From assembly GCA_020853105.1 (NCBI GenBank), contig JADYZM010000025.1, positions 1 to 64,000 on the forward strand: DNA of 64,000 nucleotides. The letters run 5' to 3'. Both the position numbers and the translations under genes were made by a program. The notes under the pieces are model-generated. The model was not told the DNA's origin. It made no database searches and worked only from the letters and a program-made list of their open reading frames with translations. Source of the DNA: Flavobacteriales bacterium (GTDB taxonomy: Bacteria; Bacteroidota; Bacteroidia; Flavobacteriales_E; Vicingaceae). Positions 1 to 7,712 of the stretch are shown piece by piece (position 1 is the first letter of the stretch; each line of letters begins with the position of its first letter).

Positions 1-132
1 AACATCACCTATACGCAAGCAGGGGTTTCGTGCTTTGTAGGACAGAAAAGTGGTATATTTGAAGTTCAGTTCTTCGTAGGAAGTTCAGTGGTAAAAATCC
101 CTGCCTGCGTATAGCTGAGAACCGTTACAAGC
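1..132 (+). repeat. attC-like cassette site A (left end cut by window)
   Basis: An imperfect inverted repeat has a left arm at 9-24 (CTATACGCAAGCAGGG) and a right arm at 99-114 (CCCTGCCTGCGTATAG), pairing at 15 of 16 positions across a 74-bp spacer. It is followed by CCGTTACAAGC at 122-132. The GTT at 124-126 sits where an integron integrase would cut an attC site. GTTACAAGC is the exact reverse complement of GCTTGTAAC at 1500-1508, the start of the next repeat, which is the relation expected between the two ends of one cassette. The AAC at 1-3 may be the inner end of the left core site. The integron interpretation is inference. Confidence 0.6.
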
Positions 133-157
133 AAGTTTAACAAAAAACCAAAATAAC

Positions 158-415
158 ATGGGACAATTTGACAAAAACAGTAAAGAGTACATTGGCAACG
201 GACATTACAGAATTAACGACGTTGATTTTATGTCTGTATGGACATTCAAGAAGAAACACGGCATAGAACCAAATAACAATAACGCTAATGGAAGCGAAGG
301 ACAAGATTTAAATAAGTTGGGGTTTAATATTCATTCTTCAACTCCTGATTTTGGTGGATTTTCAACTATCTATATTTATCCTGTCGAAGAATTAGAGAAG
401 TATTATGGGGTATGA
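158..415 (+). CDS. Small hypothetical protein, first gene of cassette 1
   Basis: This 85-residue protein is not recognised. It has no signal peptide or membrane segment. It is polar and Asn/Gly-rich in the middle (residues 37-49) and ends in an alternating hydrophobic/aromatic stretch, FSTIYIYPVEELEKYYGV. The ATG lies about 33 bp inside the proposed cassette boundary at 124/125, a short leader of the kind seen in gene cassettes. The stop codon lies inside the next gene, which starts 11 bp before this one ends, so the two are probably translationally coupled and functionally linked. It could be a partner, inhibitor or antitoxin-like regulator of the downstream fusion enzyme, but nothing in the sequence proves this. 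Confidence 0.6.
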   Translation: MGQFDKNSKEYIGNGHYRINDVDFMSVWTFKKKHGIEPNNNNANGSEGQDLNKLGFNIHSSTPDFGGFSTIYIYPVEELEKYYGV

Positions 416-1490
416 CTCAAATAACGAAGAACTGCCTTTTGAATCTCAATATCGAAATCTCATAAAGGAACAAACCGAAATTGATTACCTAATCATTGGA
501 CAGGATCCATATCCAAGAAAGCCAAATGGAGATGAAGGTGGAAATGGAGTTGCGTTTTGTAAAAATTCCCATTATGAGTTTTTTCAAGAGAGTTGTTGCG
601 GGAATTACGTAACAACTTCATTGGGTTTGTCAAAAGACGTAATTAAAGCAGAGTACAAAAATCCGAAAGTACTATTCATGGATTTACTTTTGACAAAAGG
701 CATTTGCTTTATCAATGTAAGTACTAAACTGCTTTCAGAATTAAAGGAAACCGAATTAGAAAAAGTAATCTACGACTCAAAATCAAGCAATCTCGACGCG
801 TTACAGAAAGCAAAAAAAATCATTTTGCTTGGTAGAGGTAAAACTCAAAGCTATTTTAAAAAATACTACTCAGAATTCAAATTTGACCATGTGCTTTTAC
901 ACCCGTCAAAAAATGCAAAAGCGGACAATGAAAATGAATGGAATGAATTGTGGACAACAAACTATATCGAAAAAAACATTTTAAGTCAGGACAGTAATCA
1001 AAAAGGGGTTGGTTTAAACGTTGTTGGTAGGATTGACCTTTCAAAATTTGAAAAACCAAAAAAGGAAATCAAAAAAGACAAGGAAAACTTCTACATCATT
1101 GACACAAATGTTTTTGTAGATTATCCCGATATTATTTCTAGAATTGACAAGCAATATTCTATCGTTTTATCTGCGAAAGTAATAGACGAATTAGACTATT
1201 TGAAAACTTCATTGACAGAAGAACAAAAAAGAAATGTTCAAAAAGCTTTAAGACAAATAAACGAAAGCATAGACAAGCGAAATATCAGAATGGAAACAGC
1301 AGATTTGAGCTTGCTTCCAGACGATTTTAGTAAGAAATCTCCAGATAATTTTATTTTGTCGGTAGCGTTAAAATTCTTTGGAGAAAACCCAATTATGCTA
1401 ACATCTGACAACGGACTTCAAATTAAAGCCAAGGGTTTAGATATTACGACAATAACATTAAAGAACTTTTTGAAGCAAACGAAGTATTAA
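405..1490 (+). CDS. Uracil-DNA glycosylase-like / PIN nuclease fusion protein
   Basis: This 361-residue protein appears to join two nucleic-acid enzymes. Residues 15-200 resemble the uracil-DNA glycosylase fold: GQDPYP at 32-37, where the family water-activating Asp would be D34; then GNGVAFC at 46-52; and HPS at 166-168, matching the second catalytic motif. Proline in place of the usual His in GQDPYH recalls the poxvirus-type motif GIDPYP. Residues 228-361 resemble a PIN-domain RNase of the PhoH-associated type, with D233 (IIDTNVF), E262 (DELDYL), D314 and D335 (TSDNGL) supplying the acidic metal site. A lysine-rich linker at about 210-225 separates them. The gene overlaps the preceding small ORF by 11 bp and ends 10 bp before cassette repeat B. 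A defence or DNA-modification-sensing role is plausible inference; family assignment is from motifs only. Confidence 0.75.
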   Translation: MGYDSNNEELPFESQYRNLIKEQTEIDYLIIGQDPYPRKPNGDEGGNGVAFCKNSHYEFFQESCCGNYVTTSLGLSKDVIKAEYKNPKVLFMDLLLTKGICFINVSTKLLSELKETELEKVIYDSKSSNLDALQKAKKIILLGRGKTQSYFKKYYSEFKFDHVLLHPSKNAKADNENEWNELWTTNYIEKNILSQDSNQKGVGLNVVGRIDLSKFEKPKKEIKKDKENFYIIDTNVFVDYPDIISRIDKQYSIVLSAKVIDELDYLKTSLTEEQKRNVQKALRQINESIDKRNIRMETADLSLLPDDFSKKSPDNFILSVALKFFGENPIMLTSDNGLQIKAKGLDITTITLKNFLKQTKY

Positions 1491-1499
1491 TCAAAACCA

Positions 1500-1582
1500 G
1501 CTTGTAACAGGCGTTTAGCTCCATTTTTCTGCCGCAGGCGTAACACAGAAAAACGGCGCCAAGCGCCAAACCGTTATATGCT
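1500..1582 (+). repeat. attC-like cassette site B
   Basis: The arms at 1510-1531 and 1546-1567 pair at 18 of 22 positions. They are bounded by GCTTGTAAC (1500-1508) on the left and CCGTTATATGCT (1571-1582) on the right. The left boundary is the reverse complement of the start of cassette 1 (124-132). The right boundary, GTTATATGCT, is the exact reverse complement of 3002-3011, the start of the repeat closing the next cassette. Mismatched, folded-strand symmetry plus conserved AAC/GTT ends is the hallmark of attC sites. The predicted exchange point is 1573/1574. Confidence 0.7.
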
Positions 1583-1623
1583 ATGCTAAAAGACACGTCA
1601 CAAAAAAATAAACAATAACGACA

Positions 1624-2985
1624 ATGGGACTATTTGACTTTTTAAAGAAAAAAGAATTCGAGGAAATTGCTCAATTGAAATCTCAACTTGAACGGTATAA
1701 ATCTATCACGGACATAGAAGCTGAGTCAAAGAAACAACGAGAACAACTTGATAAACTTATTACCGACAAAGAATCGGAAATTAAAAGCATTCAAGACAAT
1801 TTAGTAAAGCTAAATTCAGACTATCAAGGTGCACTCGACACATACACAAGACTAAGAAAAGAAATCAGTTTATTTGAAAATAAACTAGACCTAATTGAGT
1901 ACGGTGTTTACGAACCAATATATGAGTTTGAAAAATCTGACGAATATCGACAAGAGCAAAACAGAATTATTGAGCTTCAAAAACAAATGATAAGTTCAGA
2001 GAGAGCAGCTATTTGTAGGACAAATTGGACTATTGACGGTAGTGAAGCAAAAGGACGAGCAAGCACAAAAAGATATATCAAGCTGACTCTACGAGCATTT
2101 AACGGAGAATGCGAATCACTAATTGCCAAAGTAAAATGGAACAATGTTAATCAAATGAAGGAACGTATAAAAAAATCATTTGAGACGATTAACAAAATTG
2201 GCGAAAGTCAAACGGTAACAATACAACCTGAGTATTTGGACTTGAAATTGAAAGAGCTAACATTAGAGTATGAATATCAATTAAAGAAACAGAAGGAAAA
2301 AGAAGAATTACGAGCTGCTCAAGAAGCATTACGTGAAGAAGAAAAAGCAAGACGTGAATTTGAACAAGCCCAAAAAGAAGCTGAAAAAGAAGAAGCTAAT
2401 TATCAAAAAGCATTGGACAAAGCACGTAAAGAGATGGAACAAGCTACAGGTGACAAACACGACAAACTTTTAGCTCAAATTCAAAAATTAGAACAAGAAT
2501 TACAAGAGGCACACGATAGAAAAGAACGTGCATTATCAATGGCTCAGCAGACTAAAAGAGGACATGTTTATATTATCTCAAACATTGGTTCTTTTGGTGA
2601 ACAAGTTTATAAAATTGGAATGACACGAAGACTTGAACCTGAAGACCGAATAAAAGAACTAGGAGACGCTTCAGTTCCTTTTCAGTTTGACATTCACGCA
2701 ATGATTTTTTCAGAAGACGCACCAAACTTGGAGAACGAACTACACAAAGCTTTTGCTAACAGGAAAGTAAATATGCTTAATTATAGGAAGGAATTTTTTA
2801 AAGTTACATTGGAAGAGATTGAACAAAAGGTTAAGGAAATCGGACTTGAAACAGAATTTATTAGGATACCAGAAGCAATGGAATACCGAGAGACAATTGC
2901 AATCTTGTCTAAACTAAATTCTACAGAACAACCAAAGACAATTGAACAAATTGTTGCAGACGAATTTCCGACTAGTTTGACATGA
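1624..2985 (+). CDS. DUF4041-like coiled-coil protein with T5orf172 GIY-YIG domain
   Basis: This 453-residue protein has three visible parts. A coiled coil covers about residues 8-95. A globular segment (about 96-215, containing YGVYEPIYEF and CRTNWTIDGSEAKGR) matches my knowledge of DUF4041. A second long charged coiled coil covers about 220-310. The C-terminus (about 314-410) looks like the GIY-YIG-related T5orf172/Mug113 domain: GHVYIISNIGSFGEQVYKIGM, then RIKELGDASVPFQFDIHA and a late conserved Glu/Asn helix. Such proteins occur in phages and mobile regions, and their biochemical role is not settled. The ATG lies 50 bp inside the cassette boundary at 1573/1574, and the stop is 16 bp before site C. 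It is the only gene in cassette 2. Confidence 0.75.
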   Translation: MGLFDFLKKKEFEEIAQLKSQLERYKSITDIEAESKKQREQLDKLITDKESEIKSIQDNLVKLNSDYQGALDTYTRLRKEISLFENKLDLIEYGVYEPIYEFEKSDEYRQEQNRIIELQKQMISSERAAICRTNWTIDGSEAKGRASTKRYIKLTLRAFNGECESLIAKVKWNNVNQMKERIKKSFETINKIGESQTVTIQPEYLDLKLKELTLEYEYQLKKQKEKEELRAAQEALREEEKARREFEQAQKEAEKEEANYQKALDKARKEMEQATGDKHDKLLAQIQKLEQELQEAHDRKERALSMAQQTKRGHVYIISNIGSFGEQVYKIGMTRRLEPEDRIKELGDASVPFQFDIHAMIFSEDAPNLENELHKAFANRKVNMLNYRKEFFKVTLEEIEQKVKEIGLETEFIRIPEAMEYRETIAILSKLNSTEQPKTIEQIVADEFPTSLT

Positions 2986-3001
2986 CAACAGAAAGTAGCA
3001 C

Positions 3002-3135
3002 AGCATATAACAGCCGTTTGGCGTCATGCGGGGTGACGTACTTACATTCAAGTTCAGTTTTCCAATTGGGCTTTTGTGGTAGGTTGACAGTTTTGTGCTC
3101 CGAAAACCCGCACGAACGCAAAGCCCGAAAACGTC
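3002..3135 (+). repeat. attC-like cassette site C (degenerate right arm)
   Basis: The site starts with AGCATATAAC (3002-3011), the exact reverse complement of the first ten bases of cassette 2 (1573-1582). The left arm at 3013-3034 (GCCGTTTGGCGTCATGCGGGGT) pairs only loosely with 3106-3130. It ends in GAAAACGTC rather than a clean GTTRRRY, so the outer core may be eroded. The loop contains AAGTTCAGTT (3050-3059), also present twice in part in site A. This appears to be the last cassette site of the array. With the relic transposase start below, it fills the non-coding interval 2986-3310. Confidence 0.55.
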
Positions 3136-3254
3136 AAACTGTCTAAAAACCCCTGATTATATTTAACACATTGAATGTTAATAACTTATGTGTTATTTTG
3201 TTTGTTATGTGTTTGATTATCAGTATATTTATATTGTAATTAAATGTACTGACT

Positions 3255-3314
3255 ATGAAGTTTATCAAAGGCAAAGACCGCAATCAAACCGCTTACTTTT
3301 TGTGGCTATCTTAA
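3255..3314 (+). pseudogene. Relic of IS1182-type transposase N-terminus
   Basis: A 19-codon ORF with an ATG at 3255 encodes [19 protein letters not shown] and then stops. MKFIKGKDRNQT closely resembles the conserved N-terminus of IS1182-family transposases of Bacteroidota. The similarity ends after about 12 residues at the 3' end of accD. No terminal inverted repeat or remaining transposase was found, so this would be a severely truncated remnant. The call rests on recall of the family consensus and a very short match. Confidence 0.35.
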
Positions 3315-4156
3315 TTGTTAAACATGTTGATGAGCTTAGAAATTGTAGATTTCAACTCGTTGCGTTTAACAATCAAGTCTAAAAAACCATGTTCAAGAAC
3401 AAATTCAGATGTTTGAAAATCTTCCGGTAAATCTCTACCAATGGTTTCTCTAACAACACGAGGTCCTGCGAATCCAATTAAAGCACCGGGTTCAGCGATA
3501 TTTAAATCACCAAGCATTGCAAAAGAAGCTGTAACACCACCTGTTGTTGGGTCAGTTAATAGGGAAATGTATGGAACTTTTGCCTTTGCCAATAAGGATA
3601 ATTTTACTGAAGTTTTTGCCATCTGCATTAGTGAAAATGCAGCCTCCATCATTCTTGCTCCACCGGATTTAGAAATCATTAAAAATGGTATTTTATTTTT
3701 GATAGAGTAGTCAATGGCTCTTGAAATTTTTTCACCAACTACTGAACCCATTGAACCTCCAATAAAATCAAAATCCATACAAGCTATAACTAAATCTTGT
3801 TTGTCAATTTTTCCAACTGCAGTGCGGACGGCATCTTTTAAATTGGTTTTCTTTTGTGTGGCTACTATTCTATCAGAATATTTTTTAGTGTCTTCAAAGT
3901 TTAACGGATTGCTTGAGGTCATTTTAGCGTCAAGTTCTTTGAATTTGTTGTTATCGAACAAAATGTTGAAGTATTCTTTTGAGCCTATTTTATCGTGATG
4001 TCCACACCCCGGGCATATATAAAATGAATTGGCATGTTCTTCGGTAGAAACCACGTTTTTACATTCTGAACATTTGTACCAAAGCCCTTCCGGTGTTTCT
4101 TTTTTTTCTGTAGTAGGAGTAATTACACCTTTTAATTTTCGTTGAAACCAAACCAT
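3311..4156 (-). CDS. accD: Acetyl-CoA carboxylase carboxyltransferase subunit beta
   Basis: This is the beta subunit of the carboxyltransferase that moves CO2 from biotin carrier protein to acetyl-CoA, giving malonyl-CoA for fatty-acid synthesis in the cytoplasm. The 281-residue length is normal. A four-cysteine zinc ribbon is intact at C29, C32, C48 and C51. The crotonase-like carboxyltransferase domain follows, with [11 protein letters not shown] and [11 protein letters not shown] (acyl-CoA and oxyanion site), then [14 protein letters not shown] and GFAGPRVV. It lies 41 bp downstream of fbaA on the same strand and is probably co-transcribed with it. The stop codon abuts the accessory region. 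Confidence 0.97.
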   Translation of the reverse strand: MVWFQRKLKGVITPTTEKKETPEGLWYKCSECKNVVSTEEHANSFYICPGCGHHDKIGSKEYFNILFDNNKFKELDAKMTSSNPLNFEDTKKYSDRIVATQKKTNLKDAVRTAVGKIDKQDLVIACMDFDFIGGSMGSVVGEKISRAIDYSIKNKIPFLMISKSGGARMMEAAFSLMQMAKTSVKLSLLAKAKVPYISLLTDPTTGGVTASFAMLGDLNIAEPGALIGFAGPRVVRETIGRDLPEDFQTSEFVLEHGFLDLIVKRNELKSTISKLINMFNN

Positions 4157-4197
4157 TTTCTTCTAATTTTTATAATAAATCGACTGTTGATTAGCTT

Positions 4198-5265
4198 TTA
4201 GAGTGTGTTTACATTGTTTAAATCTACAAACGCTTGCTTTAGTCGATTTTTGAAAGTTTTTTCACCTTCACGCAACCAAACCCTTGGGTCATAAAATTTT
4301 TTGTTTGGTTTATCGTCGCCTTCAGGGTTACCGATTTGTGTTTTTAGATAAGCTGATTTTGCTCCCATATAATCTCTTACTCCTTCTGTGAAAGCAAATT
4401 GTAAGTCGGTGTCAATATTCATTTTTATAACACCATAAGAAATAGCTTCGCGAATTTCTTCAACCGAAGAGCCTGAACCACCGTGAAAAACAAAGTCAAC
4501 AGGATTTTTATCGGTATTGTATTTCTTTTGAATATATTCTTGAGAATTTCTTAAAATTTTTGGGGTCAAGTGAACATTTCCGGGCTTATAAACACCATGT
4601 ACATTTCCAAATGCTGCTGCTATGGTAAATTGGTTGCTCACTTTTAATAGCTCCTCATAAGCATAAGCCACTTCTTCGGGCTGAGTGTATAGTTTATTAT
4701 TCTCAACATCTGAATTATCAACTCCATCTTCTTCACCGCCTGTAATTCCTAACTCTATTTCTAGAGTCATACCAATTTTACTCATTCTTTCCAAGTAGCG
4801 TTTGCATATTTCAATATTTTCATGAATCGGCTCTTCAGACAAATCAATCATGTGGGAACTATAAAGCGGATATCCATGTTGGGCGTAAAATTTTTCACCG
4901 GCATCTAATAAACCATCAATCCAAGGTAACAGTTTTTTTGCACAATGGTCGGTATGAAGTATTACGGCTACTTTATACAATTTAGCCAATTCGTGAATGT
5001 GTTTGGCTCCTGCAATACCCCCTGCAATTGCAGCTTGTTCATTTTCATTGCTCAATCCTTTTCCGGCGTTAAAGTGGGCTCCACCGTTTGAAAATTGAAT
5101 AATAACGGGAGCATTCATTTCTTTTGCAGTTTCCAAAACAGTATTCACAGTGTTTGATCCTGTTACATTTACAGCAGGTAGGGCAAAGTTTTTTTCTTTT
5201 GCCAACTTAAAAATTTCTTGAACTTGTTTACCAGTAATAACTCCGTATTCTGTTGTTTTTATCAT
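4198..5265 (-). CDS. fbaA: Class II fructose-bisphosphate aldolase
   Basis: This zinc enzyme interconverts fructose-1,6-bisphosphate with dihydroxyacetone phosphate and glyceraldehyde-3-phosphate in glycolysis and gluconeogenesis. Its 355 residues match the long class IIA (E. coli FbaA) type. Visible motifs are ILHTDHCAKK (the catalytic Asp and a zinc His), ELGITGGEEDG, FGNVHGVYKPGNV (zinc His), VFHGGSGSS (zinc His and phosphate loop) and KMNIDTDLQ (phosphate binding). It leads an apparent fbaA-accD pair, and a TAnnTTTG box lies upstream at 5285-5292. Confidence 0.97.
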   Translation of the reverse strand: MIKTTEYGVITGKQVQEIFKLAKEKNFALPAVNVTGSNTVNTVLETAKEMNAPVIIQFSNGGAHFNAGKGLSNENEQAAIAGGIAGAKHIHELAKLYKVAVILHTDHCAKKLLPWIDGLLDAGEKFYAQHGYPLYSSHMIDLSEEPIHENIEICKRYLERMSKIGMTLEIELGITGGEEDGVDNSDVENNKLYTQPEEVAYAYEELLKVSNQFTIAAAFGNVHGVYKPGNVHLTPKILRNSQEYIQKKYNTDKNPVDFVFHGGSGSSVEEIREAISYGVIKMNIDTDLQFAFTEGVRDYMGAKSAYLKTQIGNPEGDDKPNKKFYDPRVWLREGEKTFKNRLKQAFVDLNNVNTL

Positions 5266-5284
5266 AATGCTGATTTTAGACCGA

Positions 5285-5292
5285 CAAATTTA
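5285..5292 (-). promoter_or_regulatory. Candidate -7 box for fbaA
   Basis: On the minus strand this reads TAAATTTG, matching the Bacteroidota -7 consensus TAnnTTTG. It would start transcription about 12-14 bp before the fbaA ATG. No good -33 TTTG is seen at the right distance, so support is modest. Confidence 0.35.
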
Positions 5293-5350
5293 GGAAAAAA
5301 TGATAGATATACTTTTTGATTAGTTAAAAAGTGAAATTAACAACTCCATT

Positions 5351-7687
5351 TTAGAAAGGATAGCCGATACCTAAGTTCAGCGTGGTTCGTTTAATTTCTA
5401 TTTGATAGGCGTAGGGGTTGATTTTTGATGGGTCTTTTAATGGTACAGCACCGTCTAAACGGAAAATAAAAAAGCTAAAGTCTAATCGCAAGCCCATTCC
5501 AACGCCTATCGCAAGGTCTTTGTATAATTTGTTTAGTTCAAATTCTGCATTTGGTCTGTAAATGTCTTTCTTTAATATCCAAACGTTTCCCGCATCAATA
5601 AAAAATGCACCTTCAAACAACTTCGTAATGTCAAACCTATACTCCAGGTTTGCTTCAATTTTCAGCTCACCTATTTGGTTTACTGGGCTAAGTAATGAAT
5701 CTGCCAATGAGCCGGGTCCTAATCGTCGTGCAGGCCATGCACGAACACCGTTTGAACCACCACCAAAGTATCCTTTTTCAAAAGGCAACACATTTAAGTT
5801 TCCATAGGGAACACCAACACCAACAGCTAATCGTTCAACAAGTGATGCGTGGTCTTGTACTTGATAAAATCGAGAGTCAAATTCTGCTCGAACATATTCT
5901 GCATAACGTATTCCAACAAAATTATAACTGTTTGTAACTGCATCTTTTGGTGCGTTTGTCATTCGATTATAAGTGGATAGCATGTTCCCCGATGTTTCGG
6001 CATTAAACCTAAAATATTGGTAGTTTTTTTTGTGCTGAAAATCTTGGTTGTTAAAAATAAAACTGTATTGTATGGCACTGATAAAATGGTCGGTATATGA
6101 ATTTAATAAAAACGGATTGTTTTCAGCAATAATCTTGTTTTTAAAGTCTTCTGTCAGATTCAACTTAACAAAGTAAATGTTAAATGGAGTGATGAAGTGT
6201 TTTTTAGTTTTACTTTCGCTCCAAGAATAACCAAATGTGCCTTGTATCAAATTTCGTGAGTATTCAGGTCGTTGTTGAAAGTTAAATGCTGTGGTTATAT
6301 TTGTTTGAGGGTTTGCTCGTTTAGAAAAGTTTTCCATGTTTATTGGCAGTAAGAAACGCGGAATTTCCAAGCTCACTTCCGGACCAAATTCAAGGGTATT
6401 GAATGGAGTTCCAAAGAATTCATCGTTTTTATCTTGTGAAACTCCAACCACTCGTTGAATTTCCATACCTCCTTTTAGTTTGATGTTTAAAAATTCAGCA
6501 CCTCTAAATATGTTTTTGTTTTGGTAAATAATATTTCCCTCAACTCCCAAATCACCACCGGTATTGGTGCCAATACCCTCCAAAGTAAAAGATTTCATTA
6601 CAGATGGGTTTATGTATAAATTGGCAACCAACCGGTTGGAATCTGTTTCCTCATAAATGAAACTGATGTTTTTGAAAACCCTAAGCTCGTTTAATTGTTT
6701 GTAAGTGTCGTTTTGATCTTGTAAAGAGTATATTTCTTTAGGTTTGAAATTTATAGTGTGTGTTAAAATTTTTGGCCTGAATTTTAACTTATCTGAATAA
6801 ATAATCGAAACCGAATCATAAACTAAAGTGTCTAAATTTTCAGCCTTTTCAATTTTTGATTTTGTACCTAAAAGTAAATTGGTTGAGTGTATATAATATT
6901 TTTTATGAGAACCGATTGTGTCTGAATAATCCGTTCTAATGTCGCTGTTGTGAACAACTAATGTTAAATTAACTTTTTGATTTCCCTGTGTAGTATCGAC
7001 TTTATAGGTTATGTAATTGTTGTTAAAATAATAATACCCATAGTTTTTTAATTCGTTTTTAATTCGCTCTCGTTCTTTATCTAATACGTCAATATCAAAG
7101 TTTTTTCCATTAACAAGTAATGACTTTTCTTTAGTCAGTAAAACATAATCTTTTATAGATTCATCATTAAACTGATAGTGAATATCATTTATTAAATAGG
7201 GTAGTCCTGTTTTGATTTTATAAAGTTGTGTTACTTTTCTTTTGTTGATTTTTTTTTCAGCAACCACCTCGTTTTGAAAATACCCTCTATTTTCTAAAAA
7301 CAGTTTCATTTGAGAAACTGTTCTTTGGGTCTGTAGCGAATCATAAACTACAGGAGGTTCACCAATTTTACTAACACCATCTTTACTAAACATATTGAAC
7401 CAACCCAAATGAAATCGTACAATACCCAAAATTTTTTTGTTCGGTTTTTGTTTAATTATAGCGTTTAATTCTTCTTTGTCAATTTTTTTATTATCAAGTT
7501 CGAGCTTATTGGATAGAAGTAATTCTTCATTTTCCTTGAGTTTTTTTGTAGGGTTGCAACTGAAAAGCAAAGCAATACTGACTACAACTAAGGTTGTAAT
7601 GCCCTTATTTTCAATGAATTTATGACTTGAAAAATACAATTTTATATTTTTAAAGAATTGATTACGTTTGCAATTAATAATTTGCAA
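5351..7687 (-). CDS. tamL: TamL-like outer-membrane lipoprotein of the BamA/TamA superfamily
   Basis: This is probably the Bacteroidota TamL, an outer-membrane barrel lipoprotein working with TamB in envelope assembly. The 778-residue product has a lipoprotein signal ending in LLFSC, with the acylated Cys at about residue 44. POTRA-like regions cover about 100-340. A D15-type 16-strand barrel follows at about 400-778, with GGSNGVRAWPARRLGPG as the lid-lock-like motif, and it ends in an aromatic residue (LNLGIGYPF). The N-terminal segment before the hydrophobic core is unusually long, and the start lies only 25 bp from the divergent gene. A later start, such as the TTG at residue 17 (position 7639), is possible. 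tamB lies at 38211. Confidence 0.85.
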   Translation of the reverse strand: MQIINCKRNQFFKNIKLYFSSHKFIENKGITTLVVVSIALLFSCNPTKKLKENEELLLSNKLELDNKKIDKEELNAIIKQKPNKKILGIVRFHLGWFNMFSKDGVSKIGEPPVVYDSLQTQRTVSQMKLFLENRGYFQNEVVAEKKINKRKVTQLYKIKTGLPYLINDIHYQFNDESIKDYVLLTKEKSLLVNGKNFDIDVLDKERERIKNELKNYGYYYFNNNYITYKVDTTQGNQKVNLTLVVHNSDIRTDYSDTIGSHKKYYIHSTNLLLGTKSKIEKAENLDTLVYDSVSIIYSDKLKFRPKILTHTINFKPKEIYSLQDQNDTYKQLNELRVFKNISFIYEETDSNRLVANLYINPSVMKSFTLEGIGTNTGGDLGVEGNIIYQNKNIFRGAEFLNIKLKGGMEIQRVVGVSQDKNDEFFGTPFNTLEFGPEVSLEIPRFLLPINMENFSKRANPQTNITTAFNFQQRPEYSRNLIQGTFGYSWSESKTKKHFITPFNIYFVKLNLTEDFKNKIIAENNPFLLNSYTDHFISAIQYSFIFNNQDFQHKKNYQYFRFNAETSGNMLSTYNRMTNAPKDAVTNSYNFVGIRYAEYVRAEFDSRFYQVQDHASLVERLAVGVGVPYGNLNVLPFEKGYFGGGSNGVRAWPARRLGPGSLADSLLSPVNQIGELKIEANLEYRFDITKLFEGAFFIDAGNVWILKKDIYRPNAEFELNKLYKDLAIGVGMGLRLDFSFFIFRLDGAVPLKDPSKINPYAYQIEIKRTTLNLGIGYPF

Positions 7688-7712
7688 AATAACTATTATT
7701 AACTAAACCAAG

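Noticed and set aside
3188-3382. Plus-strand 64-codon frame between the cassette array and accD
   Set aside because: It runs antisense into the accD C-terminus, has low-complexity hydrophobic composition and does not follow the transposase-like frame at 3255.
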